Part shown: piece by piece, positions 46,972 through 55,133 of the stretch
How the letters are laid out: each line of letters starts with the position of its first letter
How positions within the stretch are numbered: position 1 is the stretch's first letter
DNA from: Chroococcidiopsis sp. CCMEE 29
Lineage (GTDB): Bacteria; Cyanobacteriota; Cyanobacteriia; Cyanobacteriales; Chroococcidiopsidaceae
Assembly: GCF_023558375.1 (NCBI RefSeq)
Contig: NZ_CP083761.1
Span: forward strand, 62,001-126,000
Direction of reading: 5' to 3'
Length of the DNA stretch: 64,000 nt
Program-made: the position numbers and the translations under genes
Notes under the pieces: model-generated
Told to the model about the DNA's origin: nothing
What the model saw: the letters and a program-made list of their open reading frames with translations, nothing else
Databases searched by the model: none

Positions 46972-47448
46972 ATGAAAAAATTTTTGCACTCAAGTTTACT
47001 TAAATGGCTAGGATTAGGAATTATTTTCTTTTTTATTACCTTTAGCACGGCTGCCTTTGCCAATCAGTATATGAAGCACGAGGACATACGAAATTTGATT
47101 GAAAAAGCTAGAGATGCTTGGGTTGCGCGCGATGCTAATGCCCTCGCACAACTGTTTACGCCTGATGGCGAGCTGATTGTGCCTGGTCAGAGGTGGCAAG
47201 GGCAAACCAGAATTCGATCAGAGGTAACCCGTTTTGCCCAGCAGTATTCAGACGTCAAGATTGATATCCGGAGAATTATGATTGAGGACAATCAAGCCGC
47301 AGTAGAGTGGTATTACGAAGACACTGAAAAGGCAACCGGTCTTCGCAACCAAGCTGATGACGCAATTATCGTTGATTTCAGTAATGGTCGGATCAGGCGC
47401 TGGCGCGAATATTTTGACACTAAAACGCCAGCTAGCAAACCAACATAA
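46972..47448 (+). CDS. SnoaL/NTF2-like exported protein
   Basis: 158 residues. Signal peptide about 1-28 (LGLGIIFFFITFSTAAFA), then an NTF2/SnoaL fold of about 120 residues: RDAWVARDANALAQLFTPDGELIVPGQRWQGQTRIRSEV (shortened), ending in a beta sheet with GRIRRWREYFDT. The cone-shaped pocket of this fold binds small ligands or acts as an isomerase; the function here is unknown. GGAGTAGT precedes the ATG. It converges with the EamA transporter gene, 10 bases from its end. Confidence 0.85.
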   Translation: MKKFLHSSLLKWLGLGIIFFFITFSTAAFANQYMKHEDIRNLIEKARDAWVARDANALAQLFTPDGELIVPGQRWQGQTRIRSEVTRFAQQYSDVKIDIRRIMIEDNQAAVEWYYEDTEKATGLRNQADDAIIVDFSNGRIRRWREYFDTKTPASKPT

Positions 47449-47458
47449 CTATCTCTTC

Positions 47459-48511
47459 TTATAGTCCCTTAAATCCAACTTTAGAGTCCATGCTTTGAGA
47501 ATACCTGACTTGGGTGGCAGCGAAGGCAGAAGACTTGCGCCAGATCCCAATTTGGCTCAACCCAATACCACATAAAATCATTCCTCCGCCTAGATATTGG
47601 GCAAAGGTAGGTACTTCGCCTAAGATCAAATACGCTGCTAAAACGGCGGCAATTGGGTTGAAAGCACCAGCTAGTGAGGCATCCGCTCCACTAGAATTTT
47701 TTAAGCCAGCTAGCCAAAATGATTGACCTACCGCGACAATTATCGTGCCATAAACTAACATCCATTTCCACAAAAAGGGTGAGAATACATCCATAAAATG
47801 ATTGCTGCCGTAAAGATATAATGCAGCAAAGAAGAAGATGACGCTGCCCAACGCCGTCCGCACTACAGTAAAGATTCCGATTGGAATCCGGTCGAGGCGA
47901 GTTTTACTAATAACGTTAGAGATGGCTAGAGCCAAGGCTCCTACTGCTGTCAGCATCTCACCCCAGCCTGCTGTACTTAAACCTGCTGGGGTCATTATGT
48001 TCTCCCGTAAGCCCTGAAGCACCACTGTTCCGGCTACTCCGACGAATGCAACAGCCGCACCAGCAAATTCCCATCTATTCACTCGTTCCCCTAGTAACCA
48101 GATAGATAAAGCCAGAGTCACTGGCAGTTCTATGCGTCCGACTAGCACTACATTGTTAACTGTGGTGCGAGAAAGAGCCTCAAATAATACACCAGGAGCT
48201 AGCGCTCCAGACAATAGCGCTACTGCTGCCATACCGCCCCAATCTTTTAGGGAAAATTGCCGGAAGGAACGAACGCTTAACTGTTGGCGATAGATTAAAA
48301 TCAAAGCTAGCAACGCGCAGATATTTCCTACAAATAAAACATTGCAAAAGGAAATGGGATTTCTGCCGTCAATGAAGTTTTGAGAACCAATTTCTGTTAA
48401 TTTCCGCGTTACGGAGTTGGCAGTGGCGAAGATAATGACTGCTAACCAGAGATAGACTTTCGCCGGAATTTTGTTGGGCAGATGGGAGACGAATGCTACT
48501 ATTTTGTTCAT
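47459..48511 (-). CDS. EamA/DMT-family transporter
   Basis: 350 residues from the ATG at 48511 (an upstream TTG would add 14). About ten membrane helices in two EamA repeats: first repeat with LWLAVIIFATANSVTRKL and WGGMAAVALLSGALAPG, second with LTAVGALALAISNVIS and GAFNPIAAVLAAYLILGE. Drug/metabolite exporters of this family move amino acids, nucleotides or drugs; the substrate is not predictable. The N-terminus is longer than in the basic family. Confidence 0.86.
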   Translation of the reverse strand: MNKIVAFVSHLPNKIPAKVYLWLAVIIFATANSVTRKLTEIGSQNFIDGRNPISFCNVLFVGNICALLALILIYRQQLSVRSFRQFSLKDWGGMAAVALLSGALAPGVLFEALSRTTVNNVVLVGRIELPVTLALSIWLLGERVNRWEFAGAAVAFVGVAGTVVLQGLRENIMTPAGLSTAGWGEMLTAVGALALAISNVISKTRLDRIPIGIFTVVRTALGSVIFFFAALYLYGSNHFMDVFSPFLWKWMLVYGTIIVAVGQSFWLAGLKNSSGADASLAGAFNPIAAVLAAYLILGEVPTFAQYLGGGMILCGIGLSQIGIWRKSSAFAATQVRYSQSMDSKVGFKGL

Positions 48512-48843
48512 GCTTTTGCTGACTCTGATGTAGGGTTTCGAGTAGATTCCCAAGAGTTAGTTTCAAGGCGCTTGTTTATAGAGCAACCTCAAAAATGCAC
48601 ACTAGAAACCTCGCACTTTTCTCGATAGCTCCTGCGGTTACTATCTGAATTGCGCTTCTTACTGAGTATATGCATCATTTGCAGGTGTTGCGATCAAAAA
48701 GGAATGGTAAGTAGAAACTTGCCATCTTTTTGAGGTTAGCTGTGAATAGTACTAACGCAGCAAATGCCTTACTTAGGAGACTATGAGAATTCCGAGTGGA
48801 CAGATTTCTCAGGAAAATCTCATCTTATCCTTGAGAAAAAATC

Positions 48844-48972
48844 ATGTTCCTCCAGAAAATTCTTAGTAATGTGGATCATATTAGCTACAGCCAAAACGAG
48901 CAAAAATTAGATTTGTTGGAATTGAGAACTTGGTACGCCGAAAACCAAAACAATCCAGCAGCAGTTTCATGA
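48844..48972 (+). CDS. Small open frame, possible gene fragment
   Basis: 42 codons from ATG 48844 to TGA 48970-48972, product with an acidic helix (KLDLLELRTWYAENQNNP). GAGAAA lies about 12 bases upstream. I do not recognise the product. It is in a decay zone and may be the start of a broken gene. The rest of 48554-48984 carries no gene I can support. Confidence 0.25.
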   Translation: MFLQKILSNVDHISYSQNEQKLDLLELRTWYAENQNNPAAVS

Positions 48973-48984
48973 CGTTTACTTCAG

Positions 48985-49423
48985 CTAGGTAGCAGGTCTC
49001 AACAATGCCCAAAGAAAATCGATGGCACTTGTTTTGGCTAGCTGCGGGGAGGCGGCAAGAGCTTTACTAGCGTTTTGCAGTGCCCCTCGGTTCAACAGTT
49101 CTTCAACAGCCAGATAGCCACTACTGTCAGTGAATTTATTGGTGCTGGGTTAGCGAGTTGACGAAACAGATCCGCACCTAAAGCAGCGTCTTCTTCATAG
49201 CCAGGGTCATCATCTTCAATTTCATCAACTAGATCGTCCCATAGGCAGAAATCAATTCCTGCCGCACCTGAGTAAGATTGTGAGCCACAGGATGCCCTTG
49301 GCTGAGGTGGCGGTAGAATAGCCGGGCGATCGCTACTACTACTTCATCGGGAATCCATTGCGCCATTGTCAACACGCCATTAATGCCATACTTGGTCAGC
49401 CTCTCAATCAGGTGGTAAACACT
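48985..49423 (-). pseudogene. Decayed CHAT-domain-like gene, C-terminal part
   Basis: Three consecutive stretches in different frames read as one protein tail: YGINGVLTMAQWIPDEVVVA and RLFYRHLSQGHPVAHNLTQVRQELISAYG (to about 49236), then WDDLVDEIEDDDPGYEEDAALGADLFRQLANP (shortened), then YLAVEELLNRGALQNASKALA to a TAG at 48985-48987. The first part matches the end of CHAT (caspase-like) domains of cyanobacteria by pattern. At least two frameshifts and a missing N-terminal part make it inactive. The catalytic His/Cys region is not present. Confidence 0.6.
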
Positions 49424-49470
49424 TTAGCAAAGTAGATGCTAAAAGTATTAGGCGGGCAAACGGCAGCTAA

Positions 49471-49557
49471 TTGCATCATCAAGACCTTGAGCGCGGCTAT
49501 GGCTCGGTCTATCTGCCGTTTGCATTGGAGCGCAAGTATCCGCACAGTGATCGCTAG
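49471..49557 (+). pseudogene. Relic of an integron-type tyrosine recombinase
   Basis: A 28-codon stretch followed by TAG: LHHQDLERGYGSVYLPFALERKYPHSDR in one frame (shortened here: LHHQDLERGYG, then VYLPFALERKYP). The LHxxDL...GYG.VYLP.ALERKYP pattern is the IntI-specific segment next to the extra domain of integron integrases as I know it. Nothing upstream or downstream continues the protein, so only this fragment survives. It is 43 kb from the attC array. Confidence is limited by its length; other tyrosine recombinases can share parts of the pattern. Confidence 0.55.
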
Positions 49558-49615
49558 GCAGGATTAGACAGACGAGATCCTTAATCACTTACCACTTACC
49601 CCTGCTGTGAGGCAT

Positions 49616-50698
49616 TTAGGCAATGGTGACATCCGGCGATAAGTACACATCCTGGATATTGTGAAATAACTTCACTCCTTCCTCAAACGGACGTTGGAAG
49701 GTCTTGCGACCTGAGATTAGTCCAGAACCGCCAGCCCGTTTATTAACCACAGCCGCGCGAACTGCTTCGGCAAAGTCATTTTTACCAGAAGCACCACCAG
49801 AGTTAATCAGTCCGGCACGTCCACAGTAACAATTCAGTACCTGATAGCGGGTCAGGTCAATTGGGTGGTCAGTCGTCAAATCTGAGTAAACTCGGTCGTT
49901 AGTTTTGCCGTAACTTTTACCTGTGGCTTTAGCAACGGCATCATAACCGTGGTTATATTCGGGCAACTTCTGTTTAATGATGTCGGCTTCAATCGTTACA
50001 CCAATGTGATTTGCCTGCCCTGTGAGGTCAGCTGCCAAGTGATAGTCTTTATCTTGTTTGAAAGCGCCATTACGCAGATAGCACCAGAGAATTGTTGCCA
50101 TCCCTAATTCATGGGCGCGAGCAAAAGCTCGGCTGACTTCCTGAATCTGACGGGTTGATTGCTCTGAGCCAAAGTAAATCGTTGCACCTATAGCAACAGC
50201 TCCCAAGTTCCATGCTTGCTCTACAGAGGCAAACATCACTTGATCGAATTGGTTGGGAAAGGTGAGCAGTTCGTTGTGATTGAGTTTGACAATGAAAGGG
50301 ATTTTATGGGCATACTTGCGTGACACAATACCCAAGACTCCTAGCGTTGTGGCAACACCGTTACAGCCTGCTTCTATCGCCAGCTTGACAATATTTTCCG
50401 GGTCAAAGTACATGGGGTTGGGTGCAAAGGAAGCCCCAGCAGAGTGTTCAATGCCCTGATCCACTGGGAGGATAGACATATAACCAGTATTAGCCAAACG
50501 ACCGAAGGAGTAGAGCTGCTGAAGACTCCGTAGCACTTGGGGATTGCGATCGCTTTGTGCAAATACCCGGTCAACCGAATCTGGACCTGGCAGATGTAAC
50601 ATATCTTTAGACACTTTCGCTTTGTAGGCGAGGAGGTCTTCCGCTTCTTTACCTAACAAAGATTCGATTAATGAGGGAGCAGATAGCGTTGCGGTCAT
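49616..50698 (-). CDS. Class I (DhnA-type) fructose-bisphosphate aldolase
   Basis: 360 residues from the ATG at 50698, which has GAGGAAA upstream; a TTG 15 bases further up lies before that site and is rejected. Motifs include [14 protein letters not shown] and [11 protein letters not shown], the DhnA-type class I pattern, and the [18 protein letters not shown] and [18 protein letters not shown] phosphate-binding segments in the C-terminal half. Schiff-base aldolases of this type split or join fructose 1,6-bisphosphate; in cyanobacteria they coexist with class II enzymes and are linked to salt stress. It is intact within an otherwise decaying neighbourhood. Confidence 0.9.
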   Translation of the reverse strand: MTATLSAPSLIESLLGKEAEDLLAYKAKVSKDMLHLPGPDSVDRVFAQSDRNPQVLRSLQQLYSFGRLANTGYMSILPVDQGIEHSAGASFAPNPMYFDPENIVKLAIEAGCNGVATTLGVLGIVSRKYAHKIPFIVKLNHNELLTFPNQFDQVMFASVEQAWNLGAVAIGATIYFGSEQSTRQIQEVSRAFARAHELGMATILWCYLRNGAFKQDKDYHLAADLTGQANHIGVTIEADIIKQKLPEYNHGYDAVAKATGKSYGKTNDRVYSDLTTDHPIDLTRYQVLNCYCGRAGLINSGGASGKNDFAEAVRAAVVNKRAGGSGLISGRKTFQRPFEEGVKLFHNIQDVYLSPDVTIA

Positions 50699-50971
50699 AG
50701 CAATTTTCCTCAAACTTTCAATACAAAGTATTTTCCAGAAAGAAAATCACTTTCTGGTTGTGAAATTAACCAATTCCCAGCATTTTTCTCTCACTTGCAT
50801 CTGCCATTAATTTCTCCTTTTTATTGCACCTTGTCCCTATGACTTGTAGCGTCACTGTTGTCTGAAAAGCACCCACCTTGAGGTAGGTTGTTACTGCCTT
50901 TCCACCCAAAGCAGCAGGGGCAGCAAGCAAAAAATCGCTAATCTCAGACATTGGGAAAGGAGTAATAGCTT

Positions 50972-51440
50972 ATGGTTTTCCAATGCACCGATCCATTTAT
51001 TACCTTGGCATCTACTGATATTGAGAAAATAGTAGTTTTCTATACACAGTTGATATAGCAATCCTAAATAAGTTGTGAGATGTCGCATAGGTATCTTGCC
51101 TGTGCAGGCTAGAAGCCTACCCCACAAAGCAAATCAGATCGCGATAGGACAAGAACCAAAGCAGTACATCTCGAATATATATGGTGAGTTTCAACTACCT
51201 AGTTTACGATTGGGAATTTTTAGACCCCAAGGAATGCATCGCGCTGAGTTTGAGAATTCAGCTAAAAATGGGATGAGTTTATGTTTAGAAGTAAGTGATT
51301 TAGCAGAGGCGATCGCTCATCTGACTGTCTTAGGCTACCCACCACCAGGGGAAATTTTAACAGCAGCATCGCACGGCAGAGAAATCTACGCCTACGATCC
51401 TGCTGGCAATCGCTTGATCTTACATCAGTCAAATAATTGA
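50972..51440 (+). pseudogene. VOC-family (glyoxalase-like) gene split by a 91-bp element
   Basis: The gene begins at ATG 50972 after AAGGAGT and codes for TDPFITLASTDIEKIVVFYTQL, the first strand of a VOC domain. After codon 28 (ATA, 51053-51055) a 91-base insertion follows (51056-51146), which brings TAG at once. The reading resumes at GGACAA (51147), GQEPKQYISNIYGEFQLPSLRLGIFRP, to the C-terminal GREIYAYDPAGNRLILHQ. Removal of the insertion restores one open frame of about 125 codons. The 91 bases are not a multiple of three, so the gene is out of frame. A start at 51075 within the insertion would give a truncated protein and is rejected. Confidence 0.8.
51056..51146. mobile_element. 91-bp MITE-like insertion
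   Basis: The ends are imperfectly inverted: TATAGCAATCC at the left and GATCGCGATA at the right share 10 of 16 bases in inverse orientation. A TA/ATA pair flanks the insertion (51053-51055 and 51144-51146), the pattern of IS630/Tc1-type elements that duplicate TA. It includes a small inner hairpin (GCCTGTGCAGGC). It is non-coding, so it would need a transposase elsewhere. The uninterrupted VOC frame defines both borders exactly. Confidence 0.7.
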
Positions 51441-51739
51441 GGGAGAAGGAAAGAAGGAAAAACTCAATTCAAGTGCCACATTAGAGTTTTACAGTCGCGC
51501 CTCAATTCAAGACAGGTTTTGACAAAAATGGAAACGAAGTTTTGATTCTAATTGGCAAGACTTTATAAAGGTAGCTAGCCAACCGTCTCTCAAAGTATTT
51601 CAGAACACCGGGCTAAAGCTAATATAATGCCAATGAATCCTCAGGAGTTACGCAGTTAGGTTAAGGGAGGTAGCCCTGCCCTTTTTACTCAACTACGTAG
51701 CTTCCTGTACCTATAGCCGTCCCTGTTTGCTTTGAACCT
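51441..51739. other. Noncoding region, possible gene remnant
   Basis: 299 bases. A stretch around 51553-51630 translates as NWQDFIKVASQPSLKVFQNT before a stop, which could be the worn remains of a gene. I recognise no family. Nothing else stands out. Confidence 0.3.
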
Positions 51740-51811
51740 ATGAACGGAATCGACAAGACGCAACTCAGTATGGGCAAAATAGAATACCTAGTGTTGCAAA
51801 ACCCCTGCCTC

Positions 51812-51910
51812 ATGGATGGTCGAGAGTTCTATTCCAGCCTAATTCGGCTTCACATTCTACACCATGCTGTTCAAGAGCCAATTTTTGGGCTGGGCATTAT
51901 TGAAGAATAA
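51812..51910 (+). pseudogene. PadR-family regulator, truncated after 32 codons
   Basis: Codes for MDGREFYSSLIRLHILHHAVQ and EPIFGLGIIEE before TAA at 51908-51910. REFYSxLIRLHILHHA then EPIxGxxIIEEL is the first helix of PadR winged-helix regulators. The recognition helix and dimerisation arm are missing. The frame is open upstream to an ATG at 51740, with no clear ribosome-binding site. It ends exactly where the remnant of the TauE gene ends from the other side. Confidence 0.65.
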
Positions 51911-52394
51911 TACCTCCACTAACTCAGAATAAACCAGCTAATAACCCTGCTGCGGTACCAGCGATCGCCCGCCAGAAAATTAATAACCTTGTTTGCTGCT
52001 GGGATTCAGTAGCTTGTTTGAGTTGCTGCACTCGTCGTCGAACATCAATCAAGTAGATATTCGCTAGTAATAAGCCACCAAAGGTACTAAAGAATAAAAA
52101 GGAAGGGAGCTTGTTTGCGAGATAGGCTCCCAGTTGTGCACTCAACAAAGCAGGCAGTCCTAGCGTTGCCACCCGTCGAAAATCTAAATTGCCCATACGC
52201 CAGTTTTGCCAACTGCCGGAGGCGGAAATCATTAGTTTAGCGAAGGTACTGGTGCCAACGGCTTGGACGGGTGTAAGACCTAAACCCACCATCATGGGCA
52301 CGAGCAGAAGACCACCACCCATACCTGACAGTCCAGCTAAGCAACCAGCAATCAAGCCTCCAAGCCCTAACGTTAGCCCCTGCATAAACTGCAT
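51903..52394 (-). pseudogene. TauE/SafE-family permease, truncated half
   Basis: 156 codons from ATG 52394 to TGA 51924-51926, then seven further codons (VSGGIIL) in frame to the junction at about 51903. Four membrane helices of the first repeat are complete, starting with GLGGLIAGCLAGLSGMGGGLLLVP. The second repeat should begin AGLFGVSGG, but the Gly is a TGA and the sequence ends soon after. TauE/SafE proteins are anion exporters (sulfite, sulfoacetate). With half the helices missing it cannot work. It is the closest gene to cysA. Confidence 0.75.
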
Positions 52395-52495
52395 CAGCTC
52401 TAAAGGTATTGAGTAAATTTTCAGTTCAATTCATGCTGCAAGTGAATAGAGGGCATAAGCTCAGTCACCAAAACTTAGGACTGAAATCAATCTAA

Positions 52496-53539
52496 TTATG
52501 CAGATGCCCTAGCTATTTGCAGTGGCTCTAGTGGCTGGGAGAAGGCCTTGGCTTTTCGGGGTTTGATATAAACTCGTTGCTGGGATTGCAACTGCAACTG
52601 GTCAAGGTGTTCCCGCGTCAGATAGGCTGTCACTTCCTGACCATCCTTCAGGCTCAACTCGACTTCAACTTCCCAACCTAAATGGACAATGCGGTTGATC
52701 CTGGCTGGGGCAGAGGTTTCTTCCGGCTTGGTCTGGATCAAAACATCGTGGGGACGCAGAAAGATGTGAGAGTTTGGGGATTCAAATCCTTGACGATGAA
52801 AAATTCCAGCAGTACTCGGTAGAACATTGACAGGCCCGACAAAACTCATAACAAATGGGGTGGCTGGATTGTCATAAATTTCTGCTGGAGTGCCTACTTG
52901 TTCCACTCTGCCTTTGTTGATTACCACAATTTCATCGGCGAGTTCCATTGCCTCTTCTTGGTCATGGGTAACAAAGATAGTGGTGACATCAATGCGCTCG
53001 TGTAGATGTCTGAGGGAGGCCCGCAATTCTTTACGCACTTTGGCATCCAAAGCCCCAAACGGCTCATCCAACAGCAGTACCTGGGGATCTACAGCCAAGG
53101 TTCTAGCCAAAGCTACCCGTTGCCGTTGGCCACCAGAAAGCTGAGAGGGGTAGCGATCGCCCAAGCCTTGAAGCTGCACTAAATCTAACAGTTCCTCTAC
53201 CCGTTGCCGAACTTTTGCTTTGTTGGCTTTTCGTAACTCTAAACCGAAAGCAATGTTCTGGCGAACGGTCATGTGCTTAAACAGCGCATAGTGCTGAAAC
53301 ACGAAGCCAATGCCGCGCGATCGCACACTTTTTTGGGTCACGTCTCGCTCGCCGAGCAAGATTCTGCCACTATCTGGGGTTTCCAAACCCGCAATCAGCC
53401 GTAGTAAAGTAGATTTTCCTGATCCAGAAGGACCCAATAGTGCTACTAAAGAGCCTCTTTTAATCTCTAAATTGACGCGGTCAACTGCCTGAAACGAGCC
53501 AAATTTTCTTGAGACATCCTCAATCAAAATACCATTCAT
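52496..53539 (-). CDS. cysA: Sulfate/thiosulfate ABC transporter ATPase
   Basis: 347 residues from the ATG at 53539, which has AGGAGA upstream; a further ATG 36 bases up precedes that site. Walker [11 protein letters not shown], signature [13 protein letters not shown], Walker [13 protein letters not shown], and a C-terminal TOBE region with [15 protein letters not shown] (about 260-340) typical of CysA. The membrane subunits (cysT, cysW) and the sulfate-binding protein are not here, so it must pair with distant ones or be an orphan. It lies downstream of cysK on the same strand with about 440 bases between and has a motif ACTTACCGTA upstream at 53630-53639, shared with the arylsulfatase promoter. 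Confidence 0.92.
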   Translation of the reverse strand: MNGILIEDVSRKFGSFQAVDRVNLEIKRGSLVALLGPSGSGKSTLLRLIAGLETPDSGRILLGERDVTQKSVRSRGIGFVFQHYALFKHMTVRQNIAFGLELRKANKAKVRQRVEELLDLVQLQGLGDRYPSQLSGGQRQRVALARTLAVDPQVLLLDEPFGALDAKVRKELRASLRHLHERIDVTTIFVTHDQEEAMELADEIVVINKGRVEQVGTPAEIYDNPATPFVMSFVGPVNVLPSTAGIFHRQGFESPNSHIFLRPHDVLIQTKPEETSAPARINRIVHLGWEVEVELSLKDGQEVTAYLTREHLDQLQLQSQQRVYIKPRKAKAFSQPLEPLQIARASA

Positions 53540-53629
53540 AAATTTCTCCTGAAATATCTCGGCGTGATTGTCCACTGCACAACCGGATTTTTTTGAAATA
53601 AATTACTTTAATCCCCGGTTTGTCACTCG

Positions 53630-53648
53630 ACTTACCGTATTTTTTACC
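53630..53648. promoter_or_regulatory. Candidate sulfur-control motif upstream of cysA
   Basis: ACTTACCGTATTTTTTACC about 90-110 bases before the cysA start. ACTTACCGTA is identical to 55094-55103 upstream of the arylsulfatase gene; on the minus strand it reads GGTAAAAAATACGGTAAGT, which has the ATACGGTA of the other sites. Confidence 0.4.
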
Positions 53649-53756
53649 ACAAGTCCAAGAATACTTCTATTACCCTCGATACAAAACTGACTCTTCGATT
53701 GGAACACTAGGAGCATGGTTAGATGACTAGTCAAGCGTCGCTATTCAGATCCACTA

Positions 53757-53845
53757 ATAGACCACCACATCTGCCAGCGAGCAAGTGAGCCGCTCCATAT
53801 AGCCATACAGAACACCAATGTCTTCTACTTCCACCCCATCAAAAA
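53757..53845 (-). pseudogene. Possible remnant of a gene end
   Basis: An open minus-strand frame (GVEVEDIGVLYGYMERLTC and on to VVVY, then TAG) without a start. It looks protein-like but I recognise no family, and it begins inside the T tract of the cysK terminator. Chance is possible. Confidence 0.2.
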
Positions 53846-53869
53846 AGCAAGAGAATTATTTCTCTTGCT
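53841..53869 (-). terminator. Intrinsic terminator after cysK
   Basis: GCAAGAGAA (53847-53855) and TTCTCTTGC (53860-53868) form a perfect 9-bp stem with a TTAT loop. On the minus strand it is followed by TTTTTT (53841-53846), the standard intrinsic form, about 110 bases after the cysK stop. Confidence 0.85.
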
Positions 53870-53981
53870 AATAACTCCAGTCAGTCCAGAATTAAGCGGT
53901 TAGATGCAAAATATTCAGTACAGCGATCGCCATTTAACCTCAAAGAATGCAGGAAGCGATCGGGACATCCCAACCACTGAT

Positions 53982-54944
53982 TCACACCAAAGCTGGAGTC
54001 TCAAGCTGTTCCAAGTCTCGAAATAACGGCGTACTCAGGTAACGTTCGCCAAAGCTAGGTTGCACCATCACAATCAAACGTCCAGCATTCTCCGAGCGTC
54101 TCGCCACACGAATTGCAGCAGCTAATGCAGCTCCCGAAGAAATGCCTGACAATAAACCTTCTTCACTAGCTAGACGGCGACCGTAGTAAATTGCTTCTTC
54201 ATCCAAGACAGTGATCACTTCATCGATTAAATCTTTTCGCAGCACCTCCGGGATAAAGCCAGCACCAATCCCTTGAATCTTATGCGCTCCTGGCTTACCT
54301 CCAGAAATAACCGGACTGCTGATTGGTTCTACAGCAACTGCCTTAAAGCTAGGCTTGCGCTGTTTAATCACTTCAGCAACCCCAGTAAGCGTCCCACCTG
54401 TACCAACCCCAGCGATCAGGAAATCGACTTCACCATCAGTATCAGCCCAAATTTCCTCTGCTGTCGTTTCCCGGTGAATTTGAGGATTAGCTGGGTTGCG
54501 AAACTGTTGCGGTATGAAAGCATTAGGAGTTGTGGCAGCAATTTGTTCAGCACGAGCGATCGCGCCCTTCATCCCCTCTGTTCCAGGTGTTAGTTCCAAT
54601 TGAGCACCATAGGCTTTCAGCATTGCTTGCCGTTCTTCGCTCATTGTTTCAGGCATCGTCAAAATTAAGTGATAGCCCTTAGCCGCTGCTACCATTGCCA
54701 GGGCAATGCCAGTGTTGCCAGAAGTGGGTTCGACTATAACAGTTTTTCCTGGCTGAATTAGTCCATCTGCCTCAGCTGCCTGAATCATACTCACACCGAT
54801 GCGGTCTTTCACAGAAGCCGACGGGTTCATCCCCTCTAACTTGACCACAATCCGCGCTACACATCCTTCCGCCTGCGGAATGTGATTGAGTTGAACCAGA
54901 GGCGTATGACCCACCAGAGCCGTTACATCATGAACAATTCGCAT
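53982..54944 (-). CDS. cysK: Cysteine synthase A
   Basis: 320 residues from ATG 54944 (a TTG 24 bases upstream is an alternative). Pyridoxal-phosphate fold type II: Schiff-base Lys in [11 protein letters not shown], the substrate loop [10 protein letters not shown], the phosphate site [10 protein letters not shown], and [12 protein letters not shown]. CysK replaces the acetyl of O-acetylserine with sulfide to give cysteine, the final step of sulfur assimilation. It is followed by a strong terminator, so cysA is transcribed separately. It is divergent from the arylsulfatase gene. Confidence 0.95.
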   Translation of the reverse strand: MRIVHDVTALVGHTPLVQLNHIPQAEGCVARIVVKLEGMNPSASVKDRIGVSMIQAAEADGLIQPGKTVIVEPTSGNTGIALAMVAAAKGYHLILTMPETMSEERQAMLKAYGAQLELTPGTEGMKGAIARAEQIAATTPNAFIPQQFRNPANPQIHRETTAEEIWADTDGEVDFLIAGVGTGGTLTGVAEVIKQRKPSFKAVAVEPISSPVISGGKPGAHKIQGIGAGFIPEVLRKDLIDEVITVLDEEAIYYGRRLASEEGLLSGISSGAALAAAIRVARRSENAGRLIVMVQPSFGERYLSTPLFRDLEQLETPALV

Positions 54945-55071
54945 CTTTCCACGCTGTGCAATTAGCAAAAGCTGAACAAGTACCTCTAGTATACTCCGGT
55001 TTGCCGATAGATTTTTAGGACTTTAAGTCTTGCTTTTTAGCGATATCTATGAAATACTTCTGTTCAGTCGC

Positions 55072-55103
55072 ATTAAATACGGTATTCCTACCAACTTACC
55101 GTA
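55072..55103. promoter_or_regulatory. Candidate sulfur-control operator upstream of the arylsulfatase
   Basis: ATTAAATACGGTATTCCTACC (read at 55072-55092) is matched by 60931-60951 with one change. CGGTATTCCTACC holds the dyad GGTA-TTCC-TACC, and ACTTACCGTA follows at 55094-55103. The site lies 31-62 bases before the arylsulfatase ATG and about 130-160 bases before cysK on the other strand. Confidence 0.6.
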
Positions 55104-55133
55104 GATTATAGACTTACTTAAAGAGGGCACCTC

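Noticed and set aside
51075-51440. 121-codon VOC protein starting inside the 91-bp insertion
   Set aside because: Its first 24 codons are the mobile element; the true start is ATG 50972 before the insertion.
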